In this document: in pieces, positions 15,441 to 22,545 of the stretch
Layout of the letters: the number at the start of each line of letters is the position of its first letter
Numbering within the stretch: position 1 is the stretch's first letter
Origin: an uncultured Ruthenibacterium sp.
GTDB lineage: Bacteria; Bacillota; Clostridia; Oscillospirales; Ruminococcaceae
Direction of reading: 5' to 3'
DNA: 30,835 nt
NCBI GenBank assembly: GCA_910587145.1
Contig: CAJUMH010000032.1
Span: 1 to 30,835 of the forward strand
The notes under the pieces: generated by a model
What the model saw: the letters and a program-made list of their open reading frames with translations, nothing else
What the model was told of the DNA's origin: nothing
The model's database searches: none
Made by a program: the position numbers and the translations under genes

Positions 15441-16295
15441 ATGCGGGATATCCGAATTCAAAAAGTATTGGCCGAGCAGGGCGTCTGTTCGCGCCGTGCC
15501 GCCGAGCGGCTTATCCGCGAGGGACGTGTAAAGCTGAACGGCCGCCCGGCCGCGCTGGGCGATAAGATGGATCCGCACGCCGACCAGCTCTCGGTGGACG
15601 GGCAGCGTGTCCATGTGCCCAGAAAGGCGGAAAAGGTTTACTATATGATGTACAAGCCGCGCGGCTATATCACCACCACCAGCGACGAGCGCGGCCGCAG
15701 AACCGTGATGGATCTGATCGCGGACGCGCCCGTGCGCGTATACCCCGTGGGAAGGCTGGATAAGGACAGCGAGGGGCTGCTGCTGCTGACAAACGACGGC
15801 GATTTTGCCAATCTGCTGATGCACCCCAGCCATGGGGTTTCAAAGCTGTACCGTGTGACGGTGCGCCCGCACGCCACCGAAGAGCAGGTTCTTGCGCTGA
15901 CGAACGGCGTTGTGCTGGACGACGGCAGCAAAACACTGCCCGCCGTCATCCGCGTTGCGGCCGATGAGCCCGAGCGCACGGTATTGGAGATGACGATCCG
16001 CGAGGGAAAAAACCGCCAGATCCGCCGCATGTGCGAGGCGGTGGGCCTTGAGGTGATCCGCCTGCGCCGTTCGGCGCTGGGCGCGGTGAAGCTGGGCATG
16101 CTGCAGCCGGGGCAGTACCGCGAGCTGACAAACCAGGAGGTGGCGGCGCTGCGCGCCGCGGCCGCGCGCGGAAAGGCCACGGCCGTAATCGCGCGCAACA
16201 CGGCGGCAAACGAGCGGCGGCGGCAAAACGCGGCGCGCGGCGGCAAAACGCGGCAGAACGCGCCGAAGGCACGCAGGGGAGGCGGCAAAAAATGA
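15441..16295 (+). CDS. RluB/RsuA family pseudouridine synthase
   Basis: The 284-residue protein has an N-terminal S4 RNA-binding domain (about 3-60, RIQKVLAEQGVCSRRAAERL) and a catalytic domain with the active Asp107 in GRLDKDSEGLLLLTNDG and the late motif EGKNRQIRRMCEAVG. RluB-type enzymes convert a uridine of 23S rRNA helix 89 to pseudouridine. The C-terminal tail from about 230 is very basic, rich in Arg, Lys, Gln and Asn, and likely binds RNA. AAAGGAG lies 6 nt upstream of the ATG. It overlaps the next gene by 4 nt (ATGA). Confidence 0.94.
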   Translation: MRDIRIQKVLAEQGVCSRRAAERLIREGRVKLNGRPAALGDKMDPHADQLSVDGQRVHVPRKAEKVYYMMYKPRGYITTTSDERGRRTVMDLIADAPVRVYPVGRLDKDSEGLLLLTNDGDFANLLMHPSHGVSKLYRVTVRPHATEEQVLALTNGVVLDDGSKTLPAVIRVAADEPERTVLEMTIREGKNRQIRRMCEAVGLEVIRLRRSALGAVKLGMLQPGQYRELTNQEVAALRAAAARGKATAVIARNTAANERRRQNAARGGKTRQNAPKARRGGGKK

Positions 16296-16654
16296 TCGCG
16301 ATGCGTCCGATCCGGGAATATGATGTGATCGAGCTGTTAAACGCGGGGCGTTTTTCGGGCGATGTGGAGGGCTATGTGGTGATGAACGGCCCCGAATATC
16401 TGGGCCATATGCTGTACCGCGTGGACGGTGCGGTTACGCGGGTGCTGGAGTGCGGTGTGGAAAATACCGCCCTGATAGACGGCGCGGTGCGCGCGTGTGT
16501 GGCGGCCGGCGAGCACGCGGGCGCATCGGCGTTTGCGGTGGAAACGGCGGATGCGCGCTTGGCCGAATGGCGCCGTATCTTTTTTGAAGGCGCGCCCGAG
16601 GCGCCCATTTCCAACGAAAAGCTGTTCGGCGGCTGCGCAGAGCACGAAGAGTAA
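16292..16654 (+). CDS. Small conserved protein of unknown function
   Basis: The 120-residue acidic protein starts with MIAMRPIREYDVIELLNAGR and contains GYVVMNGPEYLGHMLYRVDG. The arrangement of strands and the position after the pseudouridine synthase gene recall small GNAT-like or acetyltransferase-derived proteins seen in Ruminococcaceae, but I see no clear acetyl-CoA-binding motif and do not assign a function. Its start overlaps the preceding stop as ATGA and has GGGGAGG 9 nt upstream, so it is a genuine, coupled gene. No transmembrane segment is visible. Confidence 0.7.
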   Translation: MIAMRPIREYDVIELLNAGRFSGDVEGYVVMNGPEYLGHMLYRVDGAVTRVLECGVENTALIDGAVRACVAAGEHAGASAFAVETADARLAEWRRIFFEGAPEAPISNEKLFGGCAEHEE

Positions 16655-16742
16655 CCGAAGGGCAGCGCCGCCAAAACCGCGCATGCGGGAAAGTATAGGA
16701 AGAATTTTTAAAAGTTTTTTTCGCAAATGCGCAGGGAAGCTC

Positions 16743-16771
16743 TTGCCTTTGTGCGGACAAAATAGTATAAT
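16743..16771 (+). promoter_or_regulatory. Strong promoter of the carboxyltransferase operon
   Basis: TTGCCT (16743-16748), a 17-nt spacer and a perfect TATAAT (16766-16771) are followed by an AT-rich start region. The transcript would have a 5' untranslated region of about 165 nt before the ATG at 16942. Confidence 0.85.
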
Positions 16772-16784
16772 AAAAATAAGTTTC

Positions 16785-16814
16785 GGCTTTTTATCGTGGC
16801 CGCGATAGAAAGCC
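16785..16814 (+). promoter_or_regulatory. Hairpin in the 5' untranslated region of the carboxyltransferase operon
   Basis: A 12-bp stem with one G-U pair (16785-16796 with 16803-16814, loop TGGCCG) lies a few bases after the predicted transcription start. No T-run follows, so it is not a terminator; it may protect the mRNA end or be part of a leader structure. The rest of 16815-16941 is GC-rich without a recognised riboswitch. Confidence 0.55.
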
Positions 16815-16941
16815 TGTCCGGACGACCGCCGCCGGAAGGGCGGGCCAGTCTGCCGTTTGGGCCGGCTGCGGTTTTGCCGCCCGCTGCAGCGGGGCGTTCG
16901 GGGATCTCGCATTTGATCATTATGATGCAGGAGGGCTGTTC

Positions 16942-18273
16942 ATGGCTATCGCAAAAACCGGCAAGGAAGTGCTTGCCAAATTCTTCGACGAGGGCGCTTA
17001 CAGTGCGCTTTACGCGGACGGCGCCGTCGTGGCGGCGTTCGGCAGCGCAAATGGCGTTCCCGTTTACGCCGTATGCCAGACCGGCGCGGCCGTGGCCGAA
17101 AAGGACACCGAAAAAATCGTAAAGGTGCTTGATATGGCCGCCAAAACAGGCAACCCCGTTGTAACCTTCTACAATTCCGTCGGCGCGAAAATAGAGGAAG
17201 GGCTGGCGGCGCTTGCCGGCAGCGCGGCTGTGGCCGCGGCCGTGGCGCGCGTTTCCGGTGTGGTGCCGCAGGTCGCGGTGGTTACCGGCGTGTGCGGCGC
17301 GGGCAATGCGCTGGCTGCCGCCGGGGCGGATCTCTGCATCATGAGCGAGGAGGGCGAGCTGTTCCTTACGCCGCCGTTCACGTCTGCCGCCGCGGGCGAT
17401 AAAATCGAGGGCGCGGGCAGCGCCGCATATGCTGCAAAGTCCGGCGTGGCTGCGCTTGTGGCAAAAAACGCAGAGGAGGCCGCGCAGGCTGCTGCCCGTT
17501 TGGTGGGCCTGCTGCCTGCCAACAATCTGGCCGGGCCCGCTGTATTTGAGGCGGCCGAGCCCTCCGGCACGCTGGATCTGGCAAAATACAGCCCGGACAA
17601 GGCTGCCGCGAGCGTTGCAGACGCGGGCAGCGTTATGGAGCTGTACGCCGGTTACGGCAAAAATGTTTATACCGCGCTTGCCACCGTTGCGGGCAGTGTG
17701 GTGGGCATTGTGGCCACAAAGGGCGCCGACGAAGCGCTGTGCCGCTGCTGCGTTTCCAAGACGGCGCGTTTTGTGCGGATGTGTGATGCGTTCAGCATTC
17801 CGGTGATCACACTGGTGAATACCGACGGGTTTAAAAAGAGCTGCACGGAGGACGCTTCGGGCGGCCTGCGCGAGGCGGCCCGGCTGGTCGGTACCTATGC
17901 GGACGCCACCACGGCAAAGGTGGCTGTCATCACGGGCAAAGCCGTGGGAGCGGTGTACACCGCAATGGCAAACGCCGATCTTACCGTTGCCGTAGAGGGC
18001 TGCACCGTCGCTCCCATCGAGCCCAAAGCGGCCGTTACGGTTCTTTATAAGGACGAGCTGGAGCAGGGCACGAACATTGCGGCAGATACCGCGAAGCTGG
18101 CTGCCAAATACGCCGCCGAGGTGTGCGGCGCTGCCGCCGCCGTTGAGGCCGGGCTGGCCGATGTGGCGGTTCCCGCGGCCGGCGTGCGCGCCGCCGTTGC
18201 CTCTGCGCTGGATATGCTCGCGACCAAGCGCGTACAGCGGATGCCGAAAAAACACGGCAATATGGCTTTGTAA
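16942..18273 (+). CDS. Divergent acyl-CoA carboxyltransferase subunit (MmdA-like)
   Basis: The 443-residue protein has two crotonase-like halves, as in biotin-dependent acyl-CoA carboxyltransferases: an N half with AAFGSANGVPVYAVCQTGAA and a C half with FVRMCDAFSIPVITLVNTDG, the latter strongly typical of MmdA/AccA-AccD type enzymes (compare C-x-x-F-x-I-P), then a late ITGKAVGAVYTAMAN segment. It is shorter than the usual 500-520 residues, mostly at the N-terminus, and unusually alanine-rich. With the biotin carrier and the OadA-like enzyme it would move CO2 between biotin and an acyl-CoA. Which acyl-CoA is used cannot be read. GGAGG lies 8 nt upstream of the ATG. The short N half leaves some doubt whether acyl-CoA is still the substrate. 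Confidence 0.85.
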   Translation: MAIAKTGKEVLAKFFDEGAYSALYADGAVVAAFGSANGVPVYAVCQTGAAVAEKDTEKIVKVLDMAAKTGNPVVTFYNSVGAKIEEGLAALAGSAAVAAAVARVSGVVPQVAVVTGVCGAGNALAAAGADLCIMSEEGELFLTPPFTSAAAGDKIEGAGSAAYAAKSGVAALVAKNAEEAAQAAARLVGLLPANNLAGPAVFEAAEPSGTLDLAKYSPDKAAASVADAGSVMELYAGYGKNVYTALATVAGSVVGIVATKGADEALCRCCVSKTARFVRMCDAFSIPVITLVNTDGFKKSCTEDASGGLREAARLVGTYADATTAKVAVITGKAVGAVYTAMANADLTVAVEGCTVAPIEPKAAVTVLYKDELEQGTNIAADTAKLAAKYAAEVCGAAAAVEAGLADVAVPAAGVRAAVASALDMLATKRVQRMPKKHGNMAL

Positions 18274-18321
18274 GCTTTCAATCGGACAATTCGATACGAT
18301 CAATCAACAGGAGGTACTTCC

Positions 18322-18702
18322 ATGAAAAACTTTACTGTTACCGTGAACGGCGTTGCCTATCAGGTTACCGTTGAAGAGGGCGCCGCCGCCCCGGCTGCTG
18401 CCGCGCCTGCTGCTGCTCCGGCGGCCGCCGCCGCGCCCGCTCCCGCCGCTGCGCCTGCCCCCGCCCCCGCTGCCGCCGGCAGTGCGGGCGCCGTTTCCGT
18501 TACCGCGCCGATGCCCGGCAACATTCTGGATGTCAAGGCTGCGGTGGGCGCTTCGGTAAAGGCCGGCGAGGTGCTGTGCGTACTGGAGGCCATGAAGATG
18601 GAAAACGAGATCGTCGCGCCGCAGGACGGCACGGTTGCTTCGGTGAACTGCCGCAAGGGCGATGTTGTAAACGTGGGCGATCTGCTCGTCTCGCTGAACT
18701 GA
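18322..18702 (+). CDS. Biotin carboxyl carrier protein (biotin/lipoyl attachment domain)
   Basis: The 126-residue protein has a short N-terminal strand segment (1-20), a flexible Ala/Pro linker (about 21-56) and a biotinyl domain ending at the C-terminus. The biotinylated lysine is Lys92 in EAMKMEN. Biotin protein ligase attaches biotin there; the swinging domain then carries the carboxyl group between the two carboxyltransferases encoded on either side. The Ala/Pro linker is typical of the gamma subunits and 1.3S transcarboxylase subunit. An AGGAGG site lies 7 nt upstream of the ATG. Confidence 0.95.
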   Translation: MKNFTVTVNGVAYQVTVEEGAAAPAAAAPAAAPAAAAAPAPAAAPAPAPAAAGSAGAVSVTAPMPGNILDVKAAVGASVKAGEVLCVLEAMKMENEIVAPQDGTVASVNCRKGDVVNVGDLLVSLN

Positions 18703-18720
18703 ACAGAGGGGTGAACGATT

Positions 18721-20124
18721 TTGGCAAAAAAACCGATTAAAATTACCGAGGTCGGCCTGCGCGATGCGCACCAGTCGCTGATTGCCACGCGTATGACGAT
18801 GGATGAAATGCGCCCGGTTCTTGCGGCGATGGATGAGGTTGGCTATTATTCCGCCGAATGCTGGGGCGGTGCAACGTTCGATGCCTGCATCCGTTTTCTG
18901 GACGAAGATCCGTGGGAGCGTCTGCGCATCCTGCGCAAGGAAATGCCCAATACCAAGCTGCAGATGCTGTTCCGCGGCCAGAACATGCTGGGCTACCGCC
19001 ACTATGCCGACGATGCCGTTGAATATTTTGTGCAGAAGTCGGTTGCGAACGGCATCGACATTCTGCGCATTTTCGATGCGCTGAACGATCCGCGCAATCT
19101 TCAGACGGCCATCAAGGCCGCCGTCAAGGAGAAGGCGCATGTGCAGGGCTGCATCAGCTATACGCTCAGCCCGGTGCACAACAACGAGTATTTTGCGCAT
19201 TACGCCAAAACGCTGGAAGAAATGGGCGCGCACTCCATCTGCATCAAGGATATGGCTGGTTTGCTGACGCCGTACTCCACCTACGAGCTGGTGAAGGCAC
19301 TGAAGGAAACCGTTTCCATCCCGGTGAATATTCACAGCCACTATACCTCTGGCCTTGCCTCCATGTCCATCCTGAAGGGCATCGAGGCCGGCGCGGACAT
19401 TATTGATACGGCCATCAGCCCGCTGTCGCTGGGCACGAGCCATATGCCCACCGAGAGCCTTGTAGCCGCGCTGCAGGGCACCGAGTACGACACCGGCCTC
19501 GATTTGAAGAAGCTGAACGTTGTGCGCGAGCACTTTGCAAAACTGCGTGAAAAATACCTCAAGAGCGGCCAGCTAAGCCCGAAGATGCTGGGCGTGGACG
19601 CCAATACGCTGCTGTATCAGGTGCCGGGCGGCATGCTCTCGAACCTGCTCAAGCAGCTGAAGGACGCCGGCAAGGAAGACCGCCTCGACGATGTGCTGCA
19701 GGAGATTCCCCGTGTGCGCAGGGATTCCGGCTATCCGCCGCTTGTTACGCCCACCAGCCAGATTGTGGGCACACAGGCTGTGTTCAACGTGATCCTGGGC
19801 GAGCGCTACAAGATGGTGACGAAGGAATTCAAGGGCCTTGTCCATGGCGATTACGGCAAAACGCCCGCGCCCATCAGCCCGGAATTTACGAAAAAAATCC
19901 TGGGTGATGAGCAGCCCATCACCTGCCGCCCCGCCGACCTGCTGGAGCCGGAGATCGAAAAGCTGAAGCAGGAGGCCGCGAAGTATGTGATGCAGGAGGA
20001 GGATGTGCTCACCTACGCAATGTTCCCGCAGGTTGCGCCGAAATTCTTTGAAAACCGCAACAACAAGGCGGCCGGCGTAGACGGCGGGCATGTGGATTTT
20101 GCCAATAAATCGCATCCGGTGTAA
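18721..20124 (+). CDS. OadA/PycB-type carboxyltransferase (oxaloacetate decarboxylase alpha / pyruvate carboxylase subunit B, without biotin domain)
   Basis: The 467-residue protein begins KITEVGLRDAHQSLIATRMT, the signature of the pyruvate/oxaloacetate carboxyltransferase TIM barrel, with metal ligands including Asp in LRDAHQS and the His pair in NIHSHYTSG; the barrel is followed by the PYC_OADA domain (about 300-467). It has no biotinyl domain; the separate carrier just upstream supplies it, as in the 5S subunit of transcarboxylase. The reaction expected is carboxyl transfer between biotin and pyruvate/oxaloacetate. The start codon is TTG at 18721 with GAGGGGTG 7 nt upstream; no in-frame ATG fits. 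The operon ends in the terminator at 20278. Confidence 0.93.
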   Translation: MAKKPIKITEVGLRDAHQSLIATRMTMDEMRPVLAAMDEVGYYSAECWGGATFDACIRFLDEDPWERLRILRKEMPNTKLQMLFRGQNMLGYRHYADDAVEYFVQKSVANGIDILRIFDALNDPRNLQTAIKAAVKEKAHVQGCISYTLSPVHNNEYFAHYAKTLEEMGAHSICIKDMAGLLTPYSTYELVKALKETVSIPVNIHSHYTSGLASMSILKGIEAGADIIDTAISPLSLGTSHMPTESLVAALQGTEYDTGLDLKKLNVVREHFAKLREKYLKSGQLSPKMLGVDANTLLYQVPGGMLSNLLKQLKDAGKEDRLDDVLQEIPRVRRDSGYPPLVTPTSQIVGTQAVFNVILGERYKMVTKEFKGLVHGDYGKTPAPISPEFTKKILGDEQPITCRPADLLEPEIEKLKQEAAKYVMQEEDVLTYAMFPQVAPKFFENRNNKAAGVDGGHVDFANKSHPV

Positions 20125-20277
20125 GCTGCTCTTCACCGAAAAACATGATCCAAAAGCGCGTCATCCGGCATGGCCGGGGGCTCATTCTGCAAAAGAAAAT
20201 TTCGCAAACCAAAAAATAAAGATGATCTGCCGGGTTTGCCGATATCTGATACAGGCAAACAGAGTTCACCATCAAAC

Positions 20278-20315
20278 ACGGGCGCGCTGCAAAAGGCGAC
20301 TTGCAGCGCGCCCGT
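20278..20315 (+). terminator. Terminator of the carboxyltransferase operon
   Basis: A perfect 14-bp inverted repeat (20278-20291 with 20302-20315, 10-nt loop) is followed by ATTTT and, a few bases on, a T-rich stretch. The rest of 20125-20442 shows no gene; it holds this hairpin and the left flank of the recombinase remnant. Confidence 0.85.
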
Positions 20316-20442
20316 ATTTTGCATTCTTTTTTATTTTGTGTACTTCTCCGCAACATTCTCTGTCACATCCTTCTCGGTGGGATCCTGCCCGACGGGGAAA
20401 TGTGCCGGCGCAGGCCGCCGCGGGCTTTCAATGGTTTAATAA

Positions 20443-21069
20443 AGGTATCGTGGCAATTCCAATGTATGTTCCGCCCATTTTATTCGAGAGAAAGTGGTTG
20501 AAGAATTGGTGCTTGAGGGTCTGCAAAGACTGTTGTGGTACATCCAAGTCTATGAAAAGCGGTTTGCCCAGGAGCAGATGGAGCGGTTTGGACTGCAAGA
20601 GAAAAAAGAGTTGACCGCCAGGGGCCGGGAGTTGGACAAGGCCAAGCAGCGAGTAGTGGAAATTGACCAGCTTATCCAGAAAAGCTATGAGGACATGAGC
20701 AAGGGCTTACTCTCGGAGGAACGGTTTGCCACCCTGTCTGTATCGCTGAAAACCGAGCAGAAGCAGTTGAAAGCAACTATCCCGAAGATGGAAGCCAGCC
20801 TGGGTGCCACTACGAACAAGGCCGCTGATTTACAGCGGCTTATTGAGCGGGCCAGACAGGTGACCCGGCTGACGGAACTGACGCCTGAGATTGTTCACGA
20901 GTTCATTGACAAGATCGTAGTGTCCAAGCCTGACAAGGTAGACGGCAAACGCCATCACCGGTTGGACATCCATTACAACACCATTGGCCTGTGGTGTGCC
21001 CCACCCCCGGAAGAAATGGAGAAGCTGTTCCAGGCGCATCTTGCAGGCCAGCGTAAAAAGACGGCGTAG
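20443..21069 (+). pseudogene. 5'-truncated large serine recombinase (C-terminal part, DUF4368 type)
   Basis: After an in-frame stop at 20440-20442 the frame reads RYRGNSNVCSAHFIREKVVE, the end of the zinc ribbon of Tn4451/TnpX-like large serine recombinases, continues through a long coiled coil (about 20500-20860) and finishes with IVVSKPDKVDGKRHHRLDIH, typical of DUF4368. The catalytic N-terminal resolvase domain and most of the recombinase domain are absent, so it cannot work. The nearest start codon (GTG at 20494) is within the remnant. Its composition is less GC-rich than the genes around it. It is probably what is left of an integrative and conjugative element. Confidence 0.88.
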
Positions 21070-21120
21070 CCATAGCCACGCCACTCAAACCTTAATAGGT
21101 AGAATTTCTTTACAGGTTAG

Positions 21121-21161
21121 CCGGAAGGCCGACACTTCTTTACGGAGTGTCGGCCTTCCGG
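21121..21161 (+). terminator. Long perfect hairpin after the recombinase remnant
   Basis: A perfect 16-bp inverted repeat (21121-21136 with 21146-21161, 9-nt loop) is followed by CGGCCCG and seven T. It fits a plus-strand terminator and is also a candidate for one end of the lost element. Confidence 0.75.
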
Positions 21162-21215
21162 CGGCCCGTTTTTTTGCCCGATATTTTGTCCGCGCCCGCG
21201 CTGCCGGCAAGCGCT

Positions 21216-22025
21216 TTACGCCTCAAAGCCCCATGCGCGCATGGCCGCAAGGCTTTCGCGCATGCAATCGAAGGCGTCCTTTTCCCATTTTTCCTGCTCG
21301 GCAAACGCCCAGGGAACGCCCGTTTCCCGGCAGGCGGCCACAGCGGCGCGCCAGTCGGTTTGGCCATGGCCCACAGGCGTTAAGTGCTCTGTGCCGGCCG
21401 CATCCACCACAAAATCCTTAAAATGCACAAACTCGGTGCGCCCCGCAAAGCGGCGCAAAAGCGCATCGGCGGCAAGCCCCGCCTTGCCGGAATGGTACAG
21501 ATCCAGCCCCAGTGTTACGTTTTCGGGGCTGTTTTGCAAAAGCAGCTCGGTGGCGGTAACGCCGCCCGCGTCCGCGAGGACGGCCCATTCCCGCGCACGG
21601 GGATGAAATGCGAGCGTCATGCCATGCGGCGCCAGCCGCGCCGCCATTTCGGCAAGCTCTTCGGCAAACGCGAGCACGGCTTCCCGCCCAAGCGCGCCGG
21701 ATGGGTTTGCCTCTTTGGCGGGAATGCCGCTGACGCATACGCAGCGCGAGCCGCAAAGCTCGTTCAGCCGCACCGTGCGGGCAAAATCGCCTTTGACGGT
21801 TTCGTAAAAATCCTGCGTCGAAACGCATTGCAGCCCCGCGTCCCGCACGGCCTCCGCAACAAATTCCGGCGAAAACTCCGGGTTCCACCACTGCATCTGC
21901 ACCAGACGGTAGCCCATCTCGGCCAGCTTTTGCAGCGAGGCGCGCAGATCTTCCGGCGTTTGCAAATAGGGCTTTACGCTCGAAGCCTGAGCGCCCACGA
22001 TCGTTTTGTGCAGGCCATTCATCAT
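21216..22025 (-). CDS. Sugar phosphate isomerase/epimerase (AP endonuclease 2-like TIM barrel)
   Basis: The 269-residue protein belongs to the xylose isomerase-like TIM-barrel family. Metal-site motifs seen are TLAFHPRAREWA (His), VTLGLDLYHSGKAG (Asp and His), EFVHFKDFVV (His/Lys/Asp) and the final Glu of WAFAEQE. Such proteins isomerise or epimerise keto-sugars or inositols; the substrate is not evident. GGAGG is 5 nt from the ATG at 22025 and 8 nt from a second ATG at 22022, so either may be used. A longer frame to 22088 runs through a hairpin and is not convincing. It shares strand and sugar theme with the kinase-isomerase fusion upstream, but 520 nt separates them. Confidence 0.88.
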   Translation of the reverse strand: MMNGLHKTIVGAQASSVKPYLQTPEDLRASLQKLAEMGYRLVQMQWWNPEFSPEFVAEAVRDAGLQCVSTQDFYETVKGDFARTVRLNELCGSRCVCVSGIPAKEANPSGALGREAVLAFAEELAEMAARLAPHGMTLAFHPRAREWAVLADAGGVTATELLLQNSPENVTLGLDLYHSGKAGLAADALLRRFAGRTEFVHFKDFVVDAAGTEHLTPVGHGQTDWRAAVAACRETGVPWAFAEQEKWEKDAFDCMRESLAAMRAWGFEA

Positions 22026-22041
22026 CAGATCCTCCTTTTCC

Positions 22042-22068
22042 AAGATTGGCGCCAAAGGCGCCAGTCTT
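22042..22068 (-). promoter_or_regulatory. Hairpin upstream of the isomerase ribosome site
   Basis: A 12-bp stem (22042-22053 with 22057-22068, one wobble pair, loop AAA) lies about 5 nt upstream of the Shine-Dalgarno in the isomerase mRNA. It may affect mRNA stability or translation, or be an operator. Confidence 0.45.
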
Positions 22069-22379
22069 TTAAGGGGAACCAAACGCACGCCGGAACGGAC
22101 TTCACTTTGTTCAAAACGAGCTTTGCCCGTTTCTCACACTGCTTCGTCGTTTCTCCTTTTCCCCACAAAATTCCGCTTTGCTCCCTTTTGCGGGGCCCCG
22201 TAAAAGGCCGCGATGCGCAGCCGCTTGATTGGTTTCCCTTCAGTGTTCCTATGCGAATCGCTAAGAGCCGCCGCTGTGCGGCGGCTGCTCGCTTGTACGT
22301 GCCTGCGGGCACAGTCCGGCGAAAAACAGTTCATTTTGCGCACCTCGCACACAAAATTGCCTGATTTTTTTGTAGAGGT

Positions 22380-22414
22380 GTTTGCATGCCCGGCGCATGT
22401 CCGTGCATGCAAAC
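22380..22414. repeat. 10-bp perfect dyad with GCATGC arms
   Basis: GTTTGCATGC (22380-22389) and GCATGCAAAC (22405-22414) are perfect inverted copies with 15 nt between them, and a third GCATG lies in the middle. The spacing and symmetry would suit a regulator operator; no promoter was recognised beside it. Confidence 0.45.
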
Positions 22415-22545
22415 ATGATTTTCCTCTTTTCGGCCGGCAAAGCCGGTTCCATAAGCTGTTCTGCATTTACAGGGATCCGCCGCCTCCCCGCCCGGGAAAG
22501 CGCGGCGCGCGGGGCGGGGGGATCCGGCGGAACTTCGATTGGTCG

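Larger units (their letters stand above)
22026..22545. other. Gene-free stretch with several dyads
   Basis: No convincing gene on either strand. It contains a hairpin just upstream of the isomerase ribosome site (22042-22068), a 9-bp hairpin AGCCGCCGC/GCGGCGGCT (22266-22286), a 10-bp dyad (22380-22414) and a GC-rich hairpin (22477-22530) about 16 nt after the stop of the fusion gene. The many dyads suggest terminators and an operator, but none has a clear T-run. Confidence 0.6.

Noticed and set aside
16708..18303. 531-codon minus-strand frame opposite the carboxyltransferase
   Set aside because: Antisense shadow with odd composition (Gly, His, Arg rich) and no family similarity.
18304..19533. 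409-codon minus-strand frame opposite the biotin carrier and OadA-like genes
   Set aside because: Antisense shadow; the forward genes have full domain evidence.
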